38,625 bases of DNA from Calothrix sp. MO_192.B10 (GTDB lineage: Bacteria; Cyanobacteriota; Cyanobacteriia; Cyanobacteriales; Nostocaceae), in the NCBI GenBank assembly GCA_030065055.1, contig JASJDS010000026.1, positions 1 through 38,625 on the forward strand, read 5' to 3'. A program made the position numbers and the translations under genes. The notes beneath the pieces were generated by a model. The model was not told the origin of the DNA and did not search any database. It saw nothing but the letters and a program-made list of their open reading frames with translations. Each line of letters starts with the position of its first letter. Positions within the stretch are counted from its first letter, which is position 1. Shown piece after piece: positions 26,494-35,022 of the stretch.

Positions 26494-27321
26494 TTGAAGA
26501 CGCTAATTCATCCTACTGCTGTAATTAATCCTAATGCCCAATTGCATCCTACAGTGCAAGTCGGGGCTTATGCTGTGATTGGAGAAAATGTAAAAGTTGG
26601 TCCGGAAACTACCATTGGCGCCCATGCGGTGTTAGAAGGACCATTGGAAATTGGGGCTAGAAATAAAATTTATCCCGGTGCTGTCATCGGTATGGAACCC
26701 CAAGATTTAAAATATGATGGTGAATTTAGTTGGGTTAAAATTGGCGATAATAACCTGATTCGGGAATATGTTACCATTAACCGCGCTACTGGTGTTGGAG
26801 AAGAAACTTATATCGGTAACGGTAATTTACTCATGGCTTATGTCCATGTCGGTCATAATTGTTTCATAGAAGATTCAGTAATAATTGCTAATTCCGTGGC
26901 TCTAGCTGGTCATGTCCATATAGAATCGCGAGCCAGACTTAGTGGAGTACTGGGAGTTCACCAATTTGTCCACATTGGTACCATGGCAATGGTCGGAGGA
27001 ATGACAAGGATTGACCGGGATGTACCCCCATATATGTTAGTTGAGGGCAATCCTTCACGCATTAGATCCTTGAATTTGGTAGGTTTAAAACGTTCTGGTA
27101 TGAACTTACCTGATTTCCAACTCCTCAAAAAAGCATTTCGCATACTTTATCGCTCTCAATTGAACTTTAAAGAATCCTTGGAAAAATTAGAACTGTTGGG
27201 CAATACTCAGGAGTTAGTTAATTTACGTCGCTTCCTGCTACTATCCCAAATGCCAGGAAGACGGGGATTAATTCCAGGGAAAGGTAAAGCAGCTAATAGG
27301 AGTGAGGGAGTGAAGGAGTGA
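26494..27321 (+). CDS. lpxA: UDP-N-acetylglucosamine O-acyltransferase
   Basis: 275 residues. LpxA adds a 3-hydroxyacyl chain from ACP to UDP-GlcNAc, the first step of lipid A. The N-terminal ~190 residues form the left-handed beta helix with hexapeptide repeats (ITxxxx rows such as IHPTAVINPNAQLHPTVQVG in part). The catalytic His is in LLMAYVHVGHNC (about 118-129), and the C-terminal helical domain follows. The start is TTG at 26494, supported by GGAG eight bases upstream and by the canonical MKTLIHPTAVI opening. The last eight residues, NRSEGVKE, and the stop codon are encoded inside a GGAGTGAA octamer array. Confidence 0.95.
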   Translation: MKTLIHPTAVINPNAQLHPTVQVGAYAVIGENVKVGPETTIGAHAVLEGPLEIGARNKIYPGAVIGMEPQDLKYDGEFSWVKIGDNNLIREYVTINRATGVGEETYIGNGNLLMAYVHVGHNCFIEDSVIIANSVALAGHVHIESRARLSGVLGVHQFVHIGTMAMVGGMTRIDRDVPPYMLVEGNPSRIRSLNLVGLKRSGMNLPDFQLLKKAFRILYRSQLNFKESLEKLELLGNTQELVNLRRFLLLSQMPGRRGLIPGKGKAANRSEGVKE

Positions 27322-27390
27322 AGGAGGGAAGGAGGGAAGGATTTGACTTTTGACTTTTGACTTTTGACTGACGCGTTGGCGCAGCCGCCC
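27296..27390. repeat. Octamer and GACTTTT arrays after lpxA
   Basis: GGAGTGAA/GGAGGGAA octamers (27299-27341), which include the lpxA stop codon, are followed by four TTGACTT-type heptamers (27341-27370). Confidence 0.75.
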
Positions 27391-27451
27391 TGTAAGGGCT
27401 AGCGATTGACTTCCCTTTTGTAGGGCACTGATAGCTGATAATTGGTTCAAA

Positions 27452-28609
27452 ATGCGAATATTTATTAGTACTGGGGAAGTATCTGGGGATTTGCAGGGTT
27501 CCCTACTAGTTACTGCACTCAAACGCCAAGCTATTGTATCTGGTTTGGACTTGGAAATAATTGCCCTAGGTGGTGACAAAATGGCGGCAGCAGGGGCAAC
27601 TTTGTTGGCAAATACTACTGCTATTGGTTCCTTTGGAATATTGGAAGCTTTACCCTTTGTATTACCCACACTACAAGTCCAACGCCAAGCGATCGCCTAT
27701 CTCCAACAATATCCCCCGGATGTAGTGGTACTGATCGATTATATGGGTCCCAATCTTGGTATTGGTAATTATCTGCGTCACCATTTACCACAGGTTCCAG
27801 TGGTATATTATATTGCTCCCCAGGTTTGGGTTTCTTCTATAACTACCCGTGATACAGCTAGGATTATGGCAGTATGCCATAAGTTATTAGCAATTTTTCC
27901 GGGAGAGGCAAGTTATTTTCAAAACAAGGGTGCGAATGTGACTTGGGTGGGTCATCCTTTAGTTGATCGGATGGCAGACTTTCCCAGTCGGGAAGTTGCT
28001 CGTTCTCAATTGGGTATCAAAGATGATGCGATCGCTATAGCATTGCTTCCTGCTTCTCGTCGTCAGGAACTCAAATATTTACTGCCGGTAATGTTTCAAG
28101 CGGCACAGTCAATTCAATCCAAGTTACCCCACGTGCATTTCTGGATTCCTTTATCCCTGGAAATTTACCGAGAACGAATAGAAAAAGAAATACAAAATTA
28201 CGGATTGCAGGCGACTGTAGTATCTAACCAGCAGCAACAAGTATTAGCCGCCACAGATTTGGCAATTACCAAGTGTGGTACTGTCAATTTAGAGCTGGCA
28301 CTCTTAAACGTCCCCCAAGTTGTTCTGTATCGCTTACATCCCTTTACTTATTGGGTAGCAACAAAGATTCTTAAAATTAGTTTTCCCTTTGCTTCACCAG
28401 TAAATCTCATGGTGATGAAAGAGGCTGTACCAGAATATATTCAAGCAACTGCAACTCCAGAAAATATTATCCAATCGGCAATGGAATTGTTGTTAAATTC
28501 CCAGAGTCGAGAAAAAATGCAGACTGATTATCAAAAAATGCGACAGTGTATGGGGGATGTGGGAGTATGCGATCGCGCAGCCAAGGAAATTTTACAGATG
28601 CTGTCTTGA
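27452..28609 (+). CDS. lpxB: Lipid A disaccharide synthase
   Basis: 385 residues. This GT19 enzyme joins UDP-2,3-diacylglucosamine and lipid X to form the lipid A disaccharide. The signature begins ISTGEVSGDLQGSLL (4-18), followed by LIDYMGPNLGIGNYLR and YYIAPQVWVSS. KCGTVNLELAL (about 273-283) is the conserved donor-binding region. The length is normal. It is the last gene of the envelope cluster; lpxD and lpxK are not in this window. A GGAGTGAA array follows the stop (28614-28660). Confidence 0.95.
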   Translation: MRIFISTGEVSGDLQGSLLVTALKRQAIVSGLDLEIIALGGDKMAAAGATLLANTTAIGSFGILEALPFVLPTLQVQRQAIAYLQQYPPDVVVLIDYMGPNLGIGNYLRHHLPQVPVVYYIAPQVWVSSITTRDTARIMAVCHKLLAIFPGEASYFQNKGANVTWVGHPLVDRMADFPSREVARSQLGIKDDAIAIALLPASRRQELKYLLPVMFQAAQSIQSKLPHVHFWIPLSLEIYRERIEKEIQNYGLQATVVSNQQQQVLAATDLAITKCGTVNLELALLNVPQVVLYRLHPFTYWVATKILKISFPFASPVNLMVMKEAVPEYIQATATPENIIQSAMELLLNSQSREKMQTDYQKMRQCMGDVGVCDRAAKEILQMLS

Positions 28610-28613
28610 AAAT

Positions 28614-28660
28614 AGGGAGTGAAGGAGTGAAGGAGTGAAGGAGTGAAGGAGTGAAGGAAG
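28614..28660. repeat. GGAGTGAA octamer array
   Basis: Five to six octamers GGAGTGAA in a row lie between lpxB and the convergent hicB. They are of the same family as the arrays after lpxA and sqdX. Confidence 0.8.
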
Positions 28661-28690
28661 TATTTTCATGCTTGGCTATAGCGGAAAACT

Positions 28691-29017
28691 TTAACACGCA
28701 AGTTTTAAGCTTACATAGCGATTTAAGCTAACATTTTCTTCTGCTGCTTCAATCGCTAGTCTACGATGAAGCTCTGGAGGAATACGAACTTGAAATTTAC
28801 CACTGTAGGTTTTTTCTGCAATAGGTTGTGGAATCCTCTCATTATTTGCTTCCATATCAGCTACTGCATCTTTCACTAAGTTTGTAATACCTTTGAGTGC
28901 AGCATCTTGATTTTCATCAAGATAAGATAGACTAGGAAATTCAGAACATAGTCCTACAAACTCTTCATCCTCGCTTGACCAAGTAACTCTATAGGTGTAA
29001 TGCTTGTAGTTAACCAT
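28691..29017 (-). CDS. hicB: HicB-family antitoxin
   Basis: 108 residues. The first ~65 form the HicB partial RNase-H-like fold (YTYRVTWSSEDEEFVGLCSEF, then LSYLDENQDAALKGITNLV). The C-terminal ~40 (KFQVRIPPELHRRLAIEAAEE and SLNRYVSLKLA) are a ribbon-helix-helix DNA-binding domain. HicB binds HicA and represses the operon. The ATG overlaps the hicA stop by 8 bp (ATGGTTAA), so translation is coupled. An operator-like palindrome lies in the promoter at 29376-29397. The gene looks complete. Confidence 0.9.
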   Translation of the reverse strand: MVNYKHYTYRVTWSSEDEEFVGLCSEFPSLSYLDENQDAALKGITNLVKDAVADMEANNERIPQPIAEKTYSGKFQVRIPPELHRRLAIEAAEENVSLNRYVSLKLAC

Positions 29018-29279
29018 CTTCCATTTCCTCTCCTTTAATTTCCTCTAATTTTTCAATCGCCTCTAAAACCTGCTTAACTTGATAAACCTTTGCTTTTCCA
29101 TTCTTTTGTTGAATGTTGATACGTGGATCTCCAGCCCAAGGTGTTTTATAGACACAATGGCTTGTTCCCTGCTGTCTAGGTTCACCAAAATAATAATTGC
29201 AAACCTTCACTAAATCAGTAAAATTTACATTTTTAGGATTGTTCTTTAACTGAGCAAGGATTTTTTAAATTTGTGCCAT
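29010..29279 (-). pseudogene. hicA: hicA toxin with nonsense codon at position 5
   Basis: Reading from the ATG at 29279 gives MAQI, a TAA stop (29265-29267), then KILAQLKNNPKNVNFTDL running in frame into VKVCNYYFGEPRQQGTSHCVYKTP and on to the end. The upstream part matches what is normally found at the start of HicA proteins of this subgroup, so the TAA interrupts a previously full 89-codon gene. The catalytic His (GTSHCVY) and the RNA-binding fold are otherwise intact. The remaining 66-codon frame can start only at the GTG of VKVCNYY (29210), without the first helix. It is most likely inactive, or made weakly by reinitiation. It overlaps hicB by 8 bp. Confidence 0.8.
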
Positions 29280-29284
29280 ACGTA

Positions 29285-29346
29285 TATACCAAGTTTGTCA
29301 AAAAGTAGAAATTTTCTACAAAATGACATAAAAAGCAACTTGGTAT
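29285..29346 (-). promoter_or_regulatory. Nested hairpin in the hicAB leader
   Basis: ATACCAAGTT (from 29285) pairs with AACTTGGTAT (ending near 29346). Inside it, GTAGAAA and TTTCTAC-type arms form a second stem around AATTTT. It lies just before the original hicA ATG and would fold in the leader RNA. Confidence 0.55.
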
Positions 29347-29372
29347 TTAGTTTGAAATTAATTAGTTAATTA

Positions 29373-29402
29373 ACTATAGTATCAATATTGATACTATGTC
29401 AA
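29373..29402 (-). promoter_or_regulatory. hicAB promoter with operator palindrome
   Basis: On the minus strand TTGACA (29402-29397) is followed 18 bp later by TATAGT (29378-29373), a near-consensus sigma-70 promoter. The spacer is almost entirely a perfect 22-bp palindrome, 29376-29397 with core TATCAATATTGATA. A palindrome between the boxes is a natural site for autorepression by the HicB ribbon-helix-helix domain. Confidence 0.75.
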
Positions 29403-30117
29403 GTATATTTTTTAGTGCAGAGAACTGGAAAAGTCTTAGTACATATTAGTTTCAGCATTTTTTTGGAAAATTCCGCATCATAAAAAAGAGTGATAGCAAC
29501 TTTTCGTGCTGTTTTGACTTCTGGCTTAAAAGGACGGTAATGGGATGTTTACATCTCCAGGATCAAAGCTCCTTGGGGCTTATTGACTACTAATTGCATC
29601 ATACTAAAGTTAATTCTACGAAATTTTGAAGCTAAAACCCTTATGAAAAAAGATTTTTTGCAATTTAAGTGACAAATAACTTCCCGAATAGTTGAGAATA
29701 AAGTCAACAATTAACCTAACTGAGACCTAATTGATTTTATTCTCAATAACTCCTAAAATTATCTGAGCAGGGAATTTTCCAAATTGCTGACAGGCAAGGA
29801 TTTCAGGATTTAAAAATCATTGAACTCACGTTAAGAATTAAGAATTAAGAATTAAGGATTAAATCCCCTTGCGATGAATGGAACAAATAAGTCATATGAT
29901 GTCCGGTTAATTACCCATAATATTTTGTTGTGGTTAAATTTGATGTAACGCACTAGCCACAAAGTTTTTGGGATTGCTTCCCTACGATCGCAATGACGGT
30001 TGTTTAAGTGGATTTGATATCAAATCCTCTTCCCCTCTGACTCCTGCTCCCTGCCTCCAGCAAAGCTACCCTTCGTAAGTGGGAAAAATCACTTTCATGG
30101 TTGGTGATGAAAAGCTA
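29403..30117. other. Gene-free stretch with repeats
   Basis: No gene is visible. TTGAGAATAAA at 29692-29702 pairs with TTTATTCTCAA at 29736-29746. TTAAGAA heptamers lie at about 29830-29855. About 29890-30025 is a decayed copy, in inverted orientation, of the element at 32494-32700: it shares GGGATTGCTTCCCTACGATC, CAATGACGGTTGTTTAAG and related ends (GATGTCCGG, GATATCAAATCC). Confidence 0.55.
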
Positions 30118-31602
30118 CTACAGTTGTAAGAATCTAGCGATCGCCTGAGGAACTGGTAACACGATCGCAATTAATATAGCCATAGCGATTAATCCTAAGG
30201 TATCGCGCTTATTATCCAATTCCGTCACATCATTGAGTGCGGGTTCATCCATCAGGGGAATAAATAGTAGGATAATCGCCCACAGAAAAATTCCAGGTTG
30301 TCTTATAGATAACAGCAGGAGCAGTAAGCGAGAGATTTGACCAATGACAATGGCTGTTTTTTGACCAAACATAGCATGGACAACATGACCTCCATCCAAC
30401 TGTCCCACGGGAATTAAATTCAATGCAGTGACAAGTAACCCTAAACAAGCAGCTACTCCCACTGGATGAAGATCGATTGCTGATTGGGAGGTTAATTCAT
30501 TTCCCAAGACTAATTTTGCAGCCAACGCCAGTAAAAATGAGTATTTGGGATCCAAGGCGTTGGGATTGAGAAAACCCCTTTGTTCAGGCAGGGGAACTAT
30601 TTCAGAATTAGCCAATCCCCAAAATAATAGAGGGAGAGTAAACAGAAAACCGGCAATTGGTCCAGCAATACTGACATCAAATAAAGATTTACGATTAGGT
30701 ATGGGGCTACGCATCTGAATAAATGCCCCAAAGGTTCCCAAGAAAAAGGGCATGGGAATAAAGTAAGGCAAGGTAGAGCGAATTTTATAGAACCGAGCTG
30801 TAAGATAGTGACCTAATTCATGAACGCCCAAAATGCCCATTAAACCTAAAGCGTAGGGTAATCCCTGGAGAATTGCCTGGGGATTAGCTTTCACCATTGC
30901 TTGCTCCACCCCAGCAATTCTCGCCCCTACCAAGGTAGTTGTGACCAAAGTTGCAACTAGTAAAGCAAAGGCTAATCCCGGTCTGGTTAACTTTTCTTGA
31001 CTGCGACGAGTTGACTCCTTCGTAGCTTGAGAATTAGGAACCAGTACAAAGAAAGGCTTGTCATTAAAACCTTCTTGAAAGATTAACAAAAAGCGATCGC
31101 CAAATTGCCCTTCAATATTTTCTTTAATTCGTTGATAAGCATCGCTAGAGGTTGTCTTTAACTGACCCCGACAAATTACAGCTTGGGGTAAATATTCAAT
31201 TTTTTGCAGGTAATACACAGACCAAGGAAAACAATTACGTAACTGTTTTTCTTCTTCTGCTTCCAGAGGACGTACAGATGGTAACAATTCTGCGGTAGGA
31301 TTAGTAACTGATTTTGACTGAGGTTTTGAGGGTGCAGTTTGTTGGTTACTCGTAGGCGTAGGTTTACGCCCCCACTGGAACAACACCCAATATGTAACAG
31401 AACTGACTAATAAGGGAGCGAGAACCAATATAGGCGGGAGTTTAGAACCATGTTTTGCAGTCCAGAAGCTCCATACAAGCACTGGCATCATCAATACCAA
31501 CCACAATAGCCAGACTGGTGTACGAGTCATATCCGCTACACTGCGCTGCACCATCAAATAAGTAAGTAGTCCCAGAAGGAGGATAAGCAAAAAGGATGTC
31601 AT
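30118..31602 (-). CDS. Site-2-protease family membrane metalloprotease (EGY-like)
   Basis: 494 residues. It starts with two or three membrane segments (about 1-75), then a soluble domain (about 105-200, ELLPSVRPLEAEEEKQLRNCF...), then the M50 core. The zinc motif HELGH lies in LGVHELGHYLTARF (about 258-271), GPIAGF follows, and the third ligand Asp is in NLIPVGQLDGGHVVHAMFG (about 391-409). The domain order matches cyanobacterial and plastid EGY1/EGY3-type proteases, which are thylakoid-associated in plants. All catalytic residues are present. It is divergent from the MBL-fold gene, which starts 194 bp away. The substrate is unknown. Confidence 0.9.
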   Translation of the reverse strand: MTSFLLILLLGLLTYLMVQRSVADMTRTPVWLLWLVLMMPVLVWSFWTAKHGSKLPPILVLAPLLVSSVTYWVLFQWGRKPTPTSNQQTAPSKPQSKSVTNPTAELLPSVRPLEAEEEKQLRNCFPWSVYYLQKIEYLPQAVICRGQLKTTSSDAYQRIKENIEGQFGDRFLLIFQEGFNDKPFFVLVPNSQATKESTRRSQEKLTRPGLAFALLVATLVTTTLVGARIAGVEQAMVKANPQAILQGLPYALGLMGILGVHELGHYLTARFYKIRSTLPYFIPMPFFLGTFGAFIQMRSPIPNRKSLFDVSIAGPIAGFLFTLPLLFWGLANSEIVPLPEQRGFLNPNALDPKYSFLLALAAKLVLGNELTSQSAIDLHPVGVAACLGLLVTALNLIPVGQLDGGHVVHAMFGQKTAIVIGQISRLLLLLLSIRQPGIFLWAIILLFIPLMDEPALNDVTELDNKRDTLGLIAMAILIAIVLPVPQAIARFLQL

Positions 31603-31796
31603 ATTTTCTAATGTTATTGGGAAATGTCACACTTGCAGTGTCAGCATTACAGCACTCAACACCAATACAAGATTTTTAACTTTAATCATCAAAATTAAAT
31701 GATTAACAATCGGGACTAAATCTGGAGTTGAAATTATTCAGTAGTTCCAGACTGTTATCCTATTGTCCACTATTCCTCACATTTCGTCTTGATGTC

Positions 31797-32483
31797 ATGT
31801 TCCCCACAAATCAAGAGCCAAGTCATAAAACTAAGCTACCAAAGGCTATATTCCCAAATATTTTTGCCTTTCCTCCAAATCGGGACACATTGGGAGGAAC
31901 ATCTTACTTTATTGTAGGAAATGAAGCTAATATTCTCATCGATTGTCCCCCTTGGGAAGCCGCAAATCAAGATTTTTTACGTGACCACGGAGGGATAGAC
32001 TACTTGGTGATCACCCATAGAGGAGCAATTGGTAAAACCGCAGCGATTCAACAAGGGTTTAATTGTGAAATTTTAATTCAAGAGCAAGAGGCTTATTTAT
32101 TACCAGAATTGAAGGTGACTACTTTCAGGGAGAAATTTCAGCTAAATCCCACCACCCAAATCATTTGGACTCCCGGTCATTCTCCCGGTTCATCTTGCCT
32201 TTATTACGGTCATCAGGGGGGTATACTTTTCTCTGGTCGTCATCTACTTCCCAATCAACAAGGCGAACCTGTACCTTTACGTACAGCCAAAACTTTCCAC
32301 TGGCGCAGACAAATCAACAGCGTTCGTTCTCTATTGGAAAAGTTTTCTCCAGCTAATCTCCAATATATTTTACCTGGTGCTAATACTGGATTTCTCAGTG
32401 GTAAAGGAGTAATAAATAATGCATATAATAAGCTAGCTCAATTGGATTTACGATTTTTACTACAAACCCAACCCCTGTTGTAA
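31797..32483 (+). CDS. Degenerate metallo-beta-lactamase-fold protein
   Basis: 228 residues from the ATG at 31797. A TTG 23 codons upstream keeps the frame open, but its extension looks uncoded and it has no spaced ribosome-binding site. The MBL fold is clear: GTSYFIVGNEANILIDCP, then VITHRGAIGKTAAIQQGF, IIWTPGHSPGSSCLYY, ILFSGRHLLP. The usual THxHxDH metal motif reads THRGAIGKT, so only its first His survives, and the Asp of the GD-type motif is replaced (SGRHLL). The later His in GHSPGS remains. I recall the same THRGxIGK pattern in cyanobacterial relatives, suggesting a conserved non-canonical or non-enzymatic family rather than a recent mutation. Confidence 0.75.
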   Translation: MFPTNQEPSHKTKLPKAIFPNIFAFPPNRDTLGGTSYFIVGNEANILIDCPPWEAANQDFLRDHGGIDYLVITHRGAIGKTAAIQQGFNCEILIQEQEAYLLPELKVTTFREKFQLNPTTQIIWTPGHSPGSSCLYYGHQGGILFSGRHLLPNQQGEPVPLRTAKTFHWRRQINSVRSLLEKFSPANLQYILPGANTGFLSGKGVINNAYNKLAQLDLRFLLQTQPLL

Positions 32484-32490
32484 AAACTAC

Positions 32491-32703
32491 TTATATCATG
32501 TCCGTTTAAATAACCGTCATTGCGACCGTAGGGAAGCAATCCCAAAGACCTTGTTTATAGCCCTTCGGGCATTCAATCAACGCGGAGCGTGTCCGTACCG
32601 AAGGTCGTCCCTATGCGTCGTTTCACTTCGTTCCACGCCTCTTTCAGAGGAGCTACGCTAACGCTGCGGACATACTATGGGTATGCCCCCGGACATGATA
32701 TTA
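32491..32703. mobile_element. MITE-like element (TATCATGTCCG ends)
   Basis: TATCATGTCCG at 32494-32504 and CGGACATGATA at 32690-32700 are perfect inverted ends flanked by TTA on both sides (32491-32493 and 32701-32703), consistent with a 3-bp target duplication. The inside begins with CCGTCATTGCGACCGTAGGG and AAGCAATCCC, a module shared with two other elements in the window. It contains no protein-like frame. Confidence 0.65.
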
Positions 32704-32806
32704 TCTCCTCCGTCTCTCTTTCCTCTATGTCCTCTGCGCCTCTGCGGTTTTTAAATAAGGTGGGCACTGCCCACCCCACACTCAATTCTGCAACTGATCG
32801 CTCGAA
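32704..32806. other. Spacer with CTCTGCGCCTCTGCG tract
   Basis: A short CCTCTGCGCCTCTGCGG segment (about 32730-32748), also found in the MITE at 2102-2212, and GTGGGCACTGCCCACC (32760-32774), a small palindrome. No gene is visible. Confidence 0.45.
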
Positions 32807-33138
32807 TAATTAGGGTCTGCTGAATAACTATAAAACATTGATTTATCAATGCATAAGGGCTGTTTTCTGCGGAGAAAGTGCAAGGAAATAGGGGTCTGAA
32901 GTTTAAAAACCTTGCATTGACGAGCGACCCCCTAAAGGGTTCGTTAGTTACTTCAAGTCGGGGAAAAGGGATGGAGTACTAACTCACCGCGACGACGACA
33001 GTCGCTCTGGGTAGCGCGAGTCGTGACAATTTTTTGGACTCCAAAAAATTGTCAACAATAGGGTTGAAACTGTTCCCTATTAAGAGTTTCCTCGTCCCTA
33101 TCCTCGACAATCATGACTTTTTCAACAAGCCCTAATTA
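32807..33138. mobile_element. 320-bp element with TAATTA target duplication
   Basis: Ends GGGTCTGCTGAATAA (32813-32827) and TTTTTCAACAAGCCC (33118-33132) are inverted repeats with several mismatches. TAATTA flanks both sides (32807-32812 and 33133-33138). The inside has a 14-bp perfect stem at 33024-33054 (TGACAATTTTTTGG / its complement, 3-nt loop). It looks like a non-autonomous or internally deleted insertion sequence; no transposase fragment is recognised. Confidence 0.65.
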
Positions 33139-33141
33139 ACC

Positions 33142-34800
33142 CTACAGCTGAATATCAGCCTTTGACCAAGCTTGTTGAAACTGTTGTTGTGTTTCAGTTG
33201 CGGCTTTTTGTTTCCCTTGTGCCTGCAAGCTTTGCGCGAGACCGTATAAAGACCGACCATTGTGGGGATGTTGTAGCAAATCTTGCCGATAAACTGCTTC
33301 TGCTTCCTTTGCCTGATCTAGCTTTAATAAAGCTACACCGAGAGATTGACGTACTGGATAATACCAATATGGTGGCTCCGTATAGGGTAAATTATCTTGG
33401 ATTTGCACAGCAGCTTGATATTCTGCGAGTGCCTGGGAGTTTTTACCCCCTAAGTTGGCAATTTCTGCATCTAACAAGTGAGTCGCAATTTTGATTAAAG
33501 ATGTGGCGGGGAAAGATGCTGACTTGATTTTACTTGTTTCTGTAGACAATAGGTTTTTGATACTGCTTTGCTCCCTAATCACGCTAGCTAAATTACCTTT
33601 TGCTGCCCATGCCATACCACGGGCATAATGCCACATTGCTAGAGTATAGGGGAATTCAGGGGATGGTTTGGGTTCGGTAAGGGCTTCATCCCATTTACGA
33701 AACTGTACCAAGGAGAAATAGGGAGTTGGCAAGAAAATTTCTGCCCCTGGCATTTGTTTGACTTGTTGAGGAGAAACCTTGCCTACCAATTTCCTCGCAG
33801 CAGCAATTGCTTCAGAACTACGTCCTTCCATACTGGCAGAAGACCAGAAAAAGTGGATATTGTGGGGATAGTACACTCCCGAATATAAGCCTCGTTGTTG
33901 AGAAGAAGCCAGAAAAGCCTCATCAGCCTTGATTGCTTTTTGATTAGCGATCGCGGCATCATGATAACGACCAATCCTCAGGTAGATATGGGATGGCATA
34001 TGCACCAAATGACCAGAACCGGGGACTAGGTTGCGGAGCCTATCTGCTGCGGCTTCTGCTCGTTCGGGACGGGGTGAGGCTTCCACAGCATGGATATAAT
34101 AGTGAATGGCTCCTGGATGATTGGGATTACGCTTTAATACTGACTCTAATGTATCAATTATTTCTTTGGCTTCAGGTTTGGGTTGTCCATCTTCTGTCCA
34201 GTAACTCCAAGGGATTAAATCCATCATGGACTCGGCAAACAGGGTAGCTGCATCTAAGTCATCAGGATATTGCTGGGCAAGTTTTCTCATGGCTGTGGCG
34301 TAAGCCAAATCCAAAGGCTGGCGGTTTTTTACAGGTTGGGGGGAATAACGTTGAGATAGGGCTTGAATGTAGCCTTGTTCAACTTTACTTGCTTTACTTG
34401 CTAGCTGTTGAGCCTTCTGAATAGCTTGATAAGCAGTGGGCATCGATTCTTTGCCCATTGGTGCATTAATATTGGGACCCAAAGACAGAGCCATACCCCA
34501 GTAACACATGGCGCAGTTAGGGTCTAATTTGGTAGCTTGCTGGAAAGAGCGTAACGCTTCCCCGTGGTTAAAACCAAAGACCAAAATTAATCCTTGGTCA
34601 AAGTAACGTTGGGCTTCGGGACTATTGGTGGTTATTTTATGATGGTGATTGCCTAAATTCTTGAGTAAAGTGACAGGGTTGTCAGATTTCTGTAACTTAA
34701 AGGCACTAACCGTTCCAGGGGTGAAGAAATTAGGCAAAATACACAAATAAGCAGCAATACACAAACAGCATACAAAGATTAAATTTCTTTTAAGTCTCAT
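33142..34800 (-). CDS. TPR-repeat secreted or membrane-anchored protein
   Basis: 552 residues. An N-terminal hydrophobic segment (about 6-27) acts as a signal or anchor, so the protein is likely periplasmic or lumen-facing. Tetratricopeptide-type helices are evident from about 60: AQRYFDQGLILVFGFNHGEALRSFQQATKLDPNCAMCYWGMALSLGPN in pieces, then NPNHPGAIHYYIHAVEA, and a C-terminal set (AEAVYRQDLLQHPHNGRSLYGLAQSLQ in part). The CAMCYWG pair of cysteines and HMPSHIYLRIGRY are typical of a widespread bacterial family annotated only as TPR proteins. No enzymatic motif is seen. The function is unknown. It is flanked by the IS-like element downstream and ctpA upstream, all on the minus strand. Confidence 0.8.
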   Translation of the reverse strand: MRLKRNLIFVCCLCIAAYLCILPNFFTPGTVSAFKLQKSDNPVTLLKNLGNHHHKITTNSPEAQRYFDQGLILVFGFNHGEALRSFQQATKLDPNCAMCYWGMALSLGPNINAPMGKESMPTAYQAIQKAQQLASKASKVEQGYIQALSQRYSPQPVKNRQPLDLAYATAMRKLAQQYPDDLDAATLFAESMMDLIPWSYWTEDGQPKPEAKEIIDTLESVLKRNPNHPGAIHYYIHAVEASPRPERAEAAADRLRNLVPGSGHLVHMPSHIYLRIGRYHDAAIANQKAIKADEAFLASSQQRGLYSGVYYPHNIHFFWSSASMEGRSSEAIAAARKLVGKVSPQQVKQMPGAEIFLPTPYFSLVQFRKWDEALTEPKPSPEFPYTLAMWHYARGMAWAAKGNLASVIREQSSIKNLLSTETSKIKSASFPATSLIKIATHLLDAEIANLGGKNSQALAEYQAAVQIQDNLPYTEPPYWYYPVRQSLGVALLKLDQAKEAEAVYRQDLLQHPHNGRSLYGLAQSLQAQGKQKAATETQQQFQQAWSKADIQL

Positions 34801-35022
34801 AATTTTAAAACCTCAGACCTTTAAGGTACCGAGGAATATATACTAATTTGCAGCTTGCTTTTACGGATTTGCAAAGAATCGCAATCTAATTCGAGTTCGG
34901 AGTGTTGTTGGTTGTTGGTTGTTGGTTGACAGTTGGGATTACCTCAGAAGATAAATTTAATCCTCTCTCACTCCTTCCCTCCATCAACTATCAACTAACA
35001 ACTATCAACCATCACTTTTCTT

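Noticed and set aside
29692-29746. 11-bp inverted repeat TTGAGAATAAA/TTTATTCTCAA as a terminator
   Set aside because: The loop is over 30 nt, there is no adjacent gene or T run, and nothing shows transcription; it is kept only as a note in the gap.
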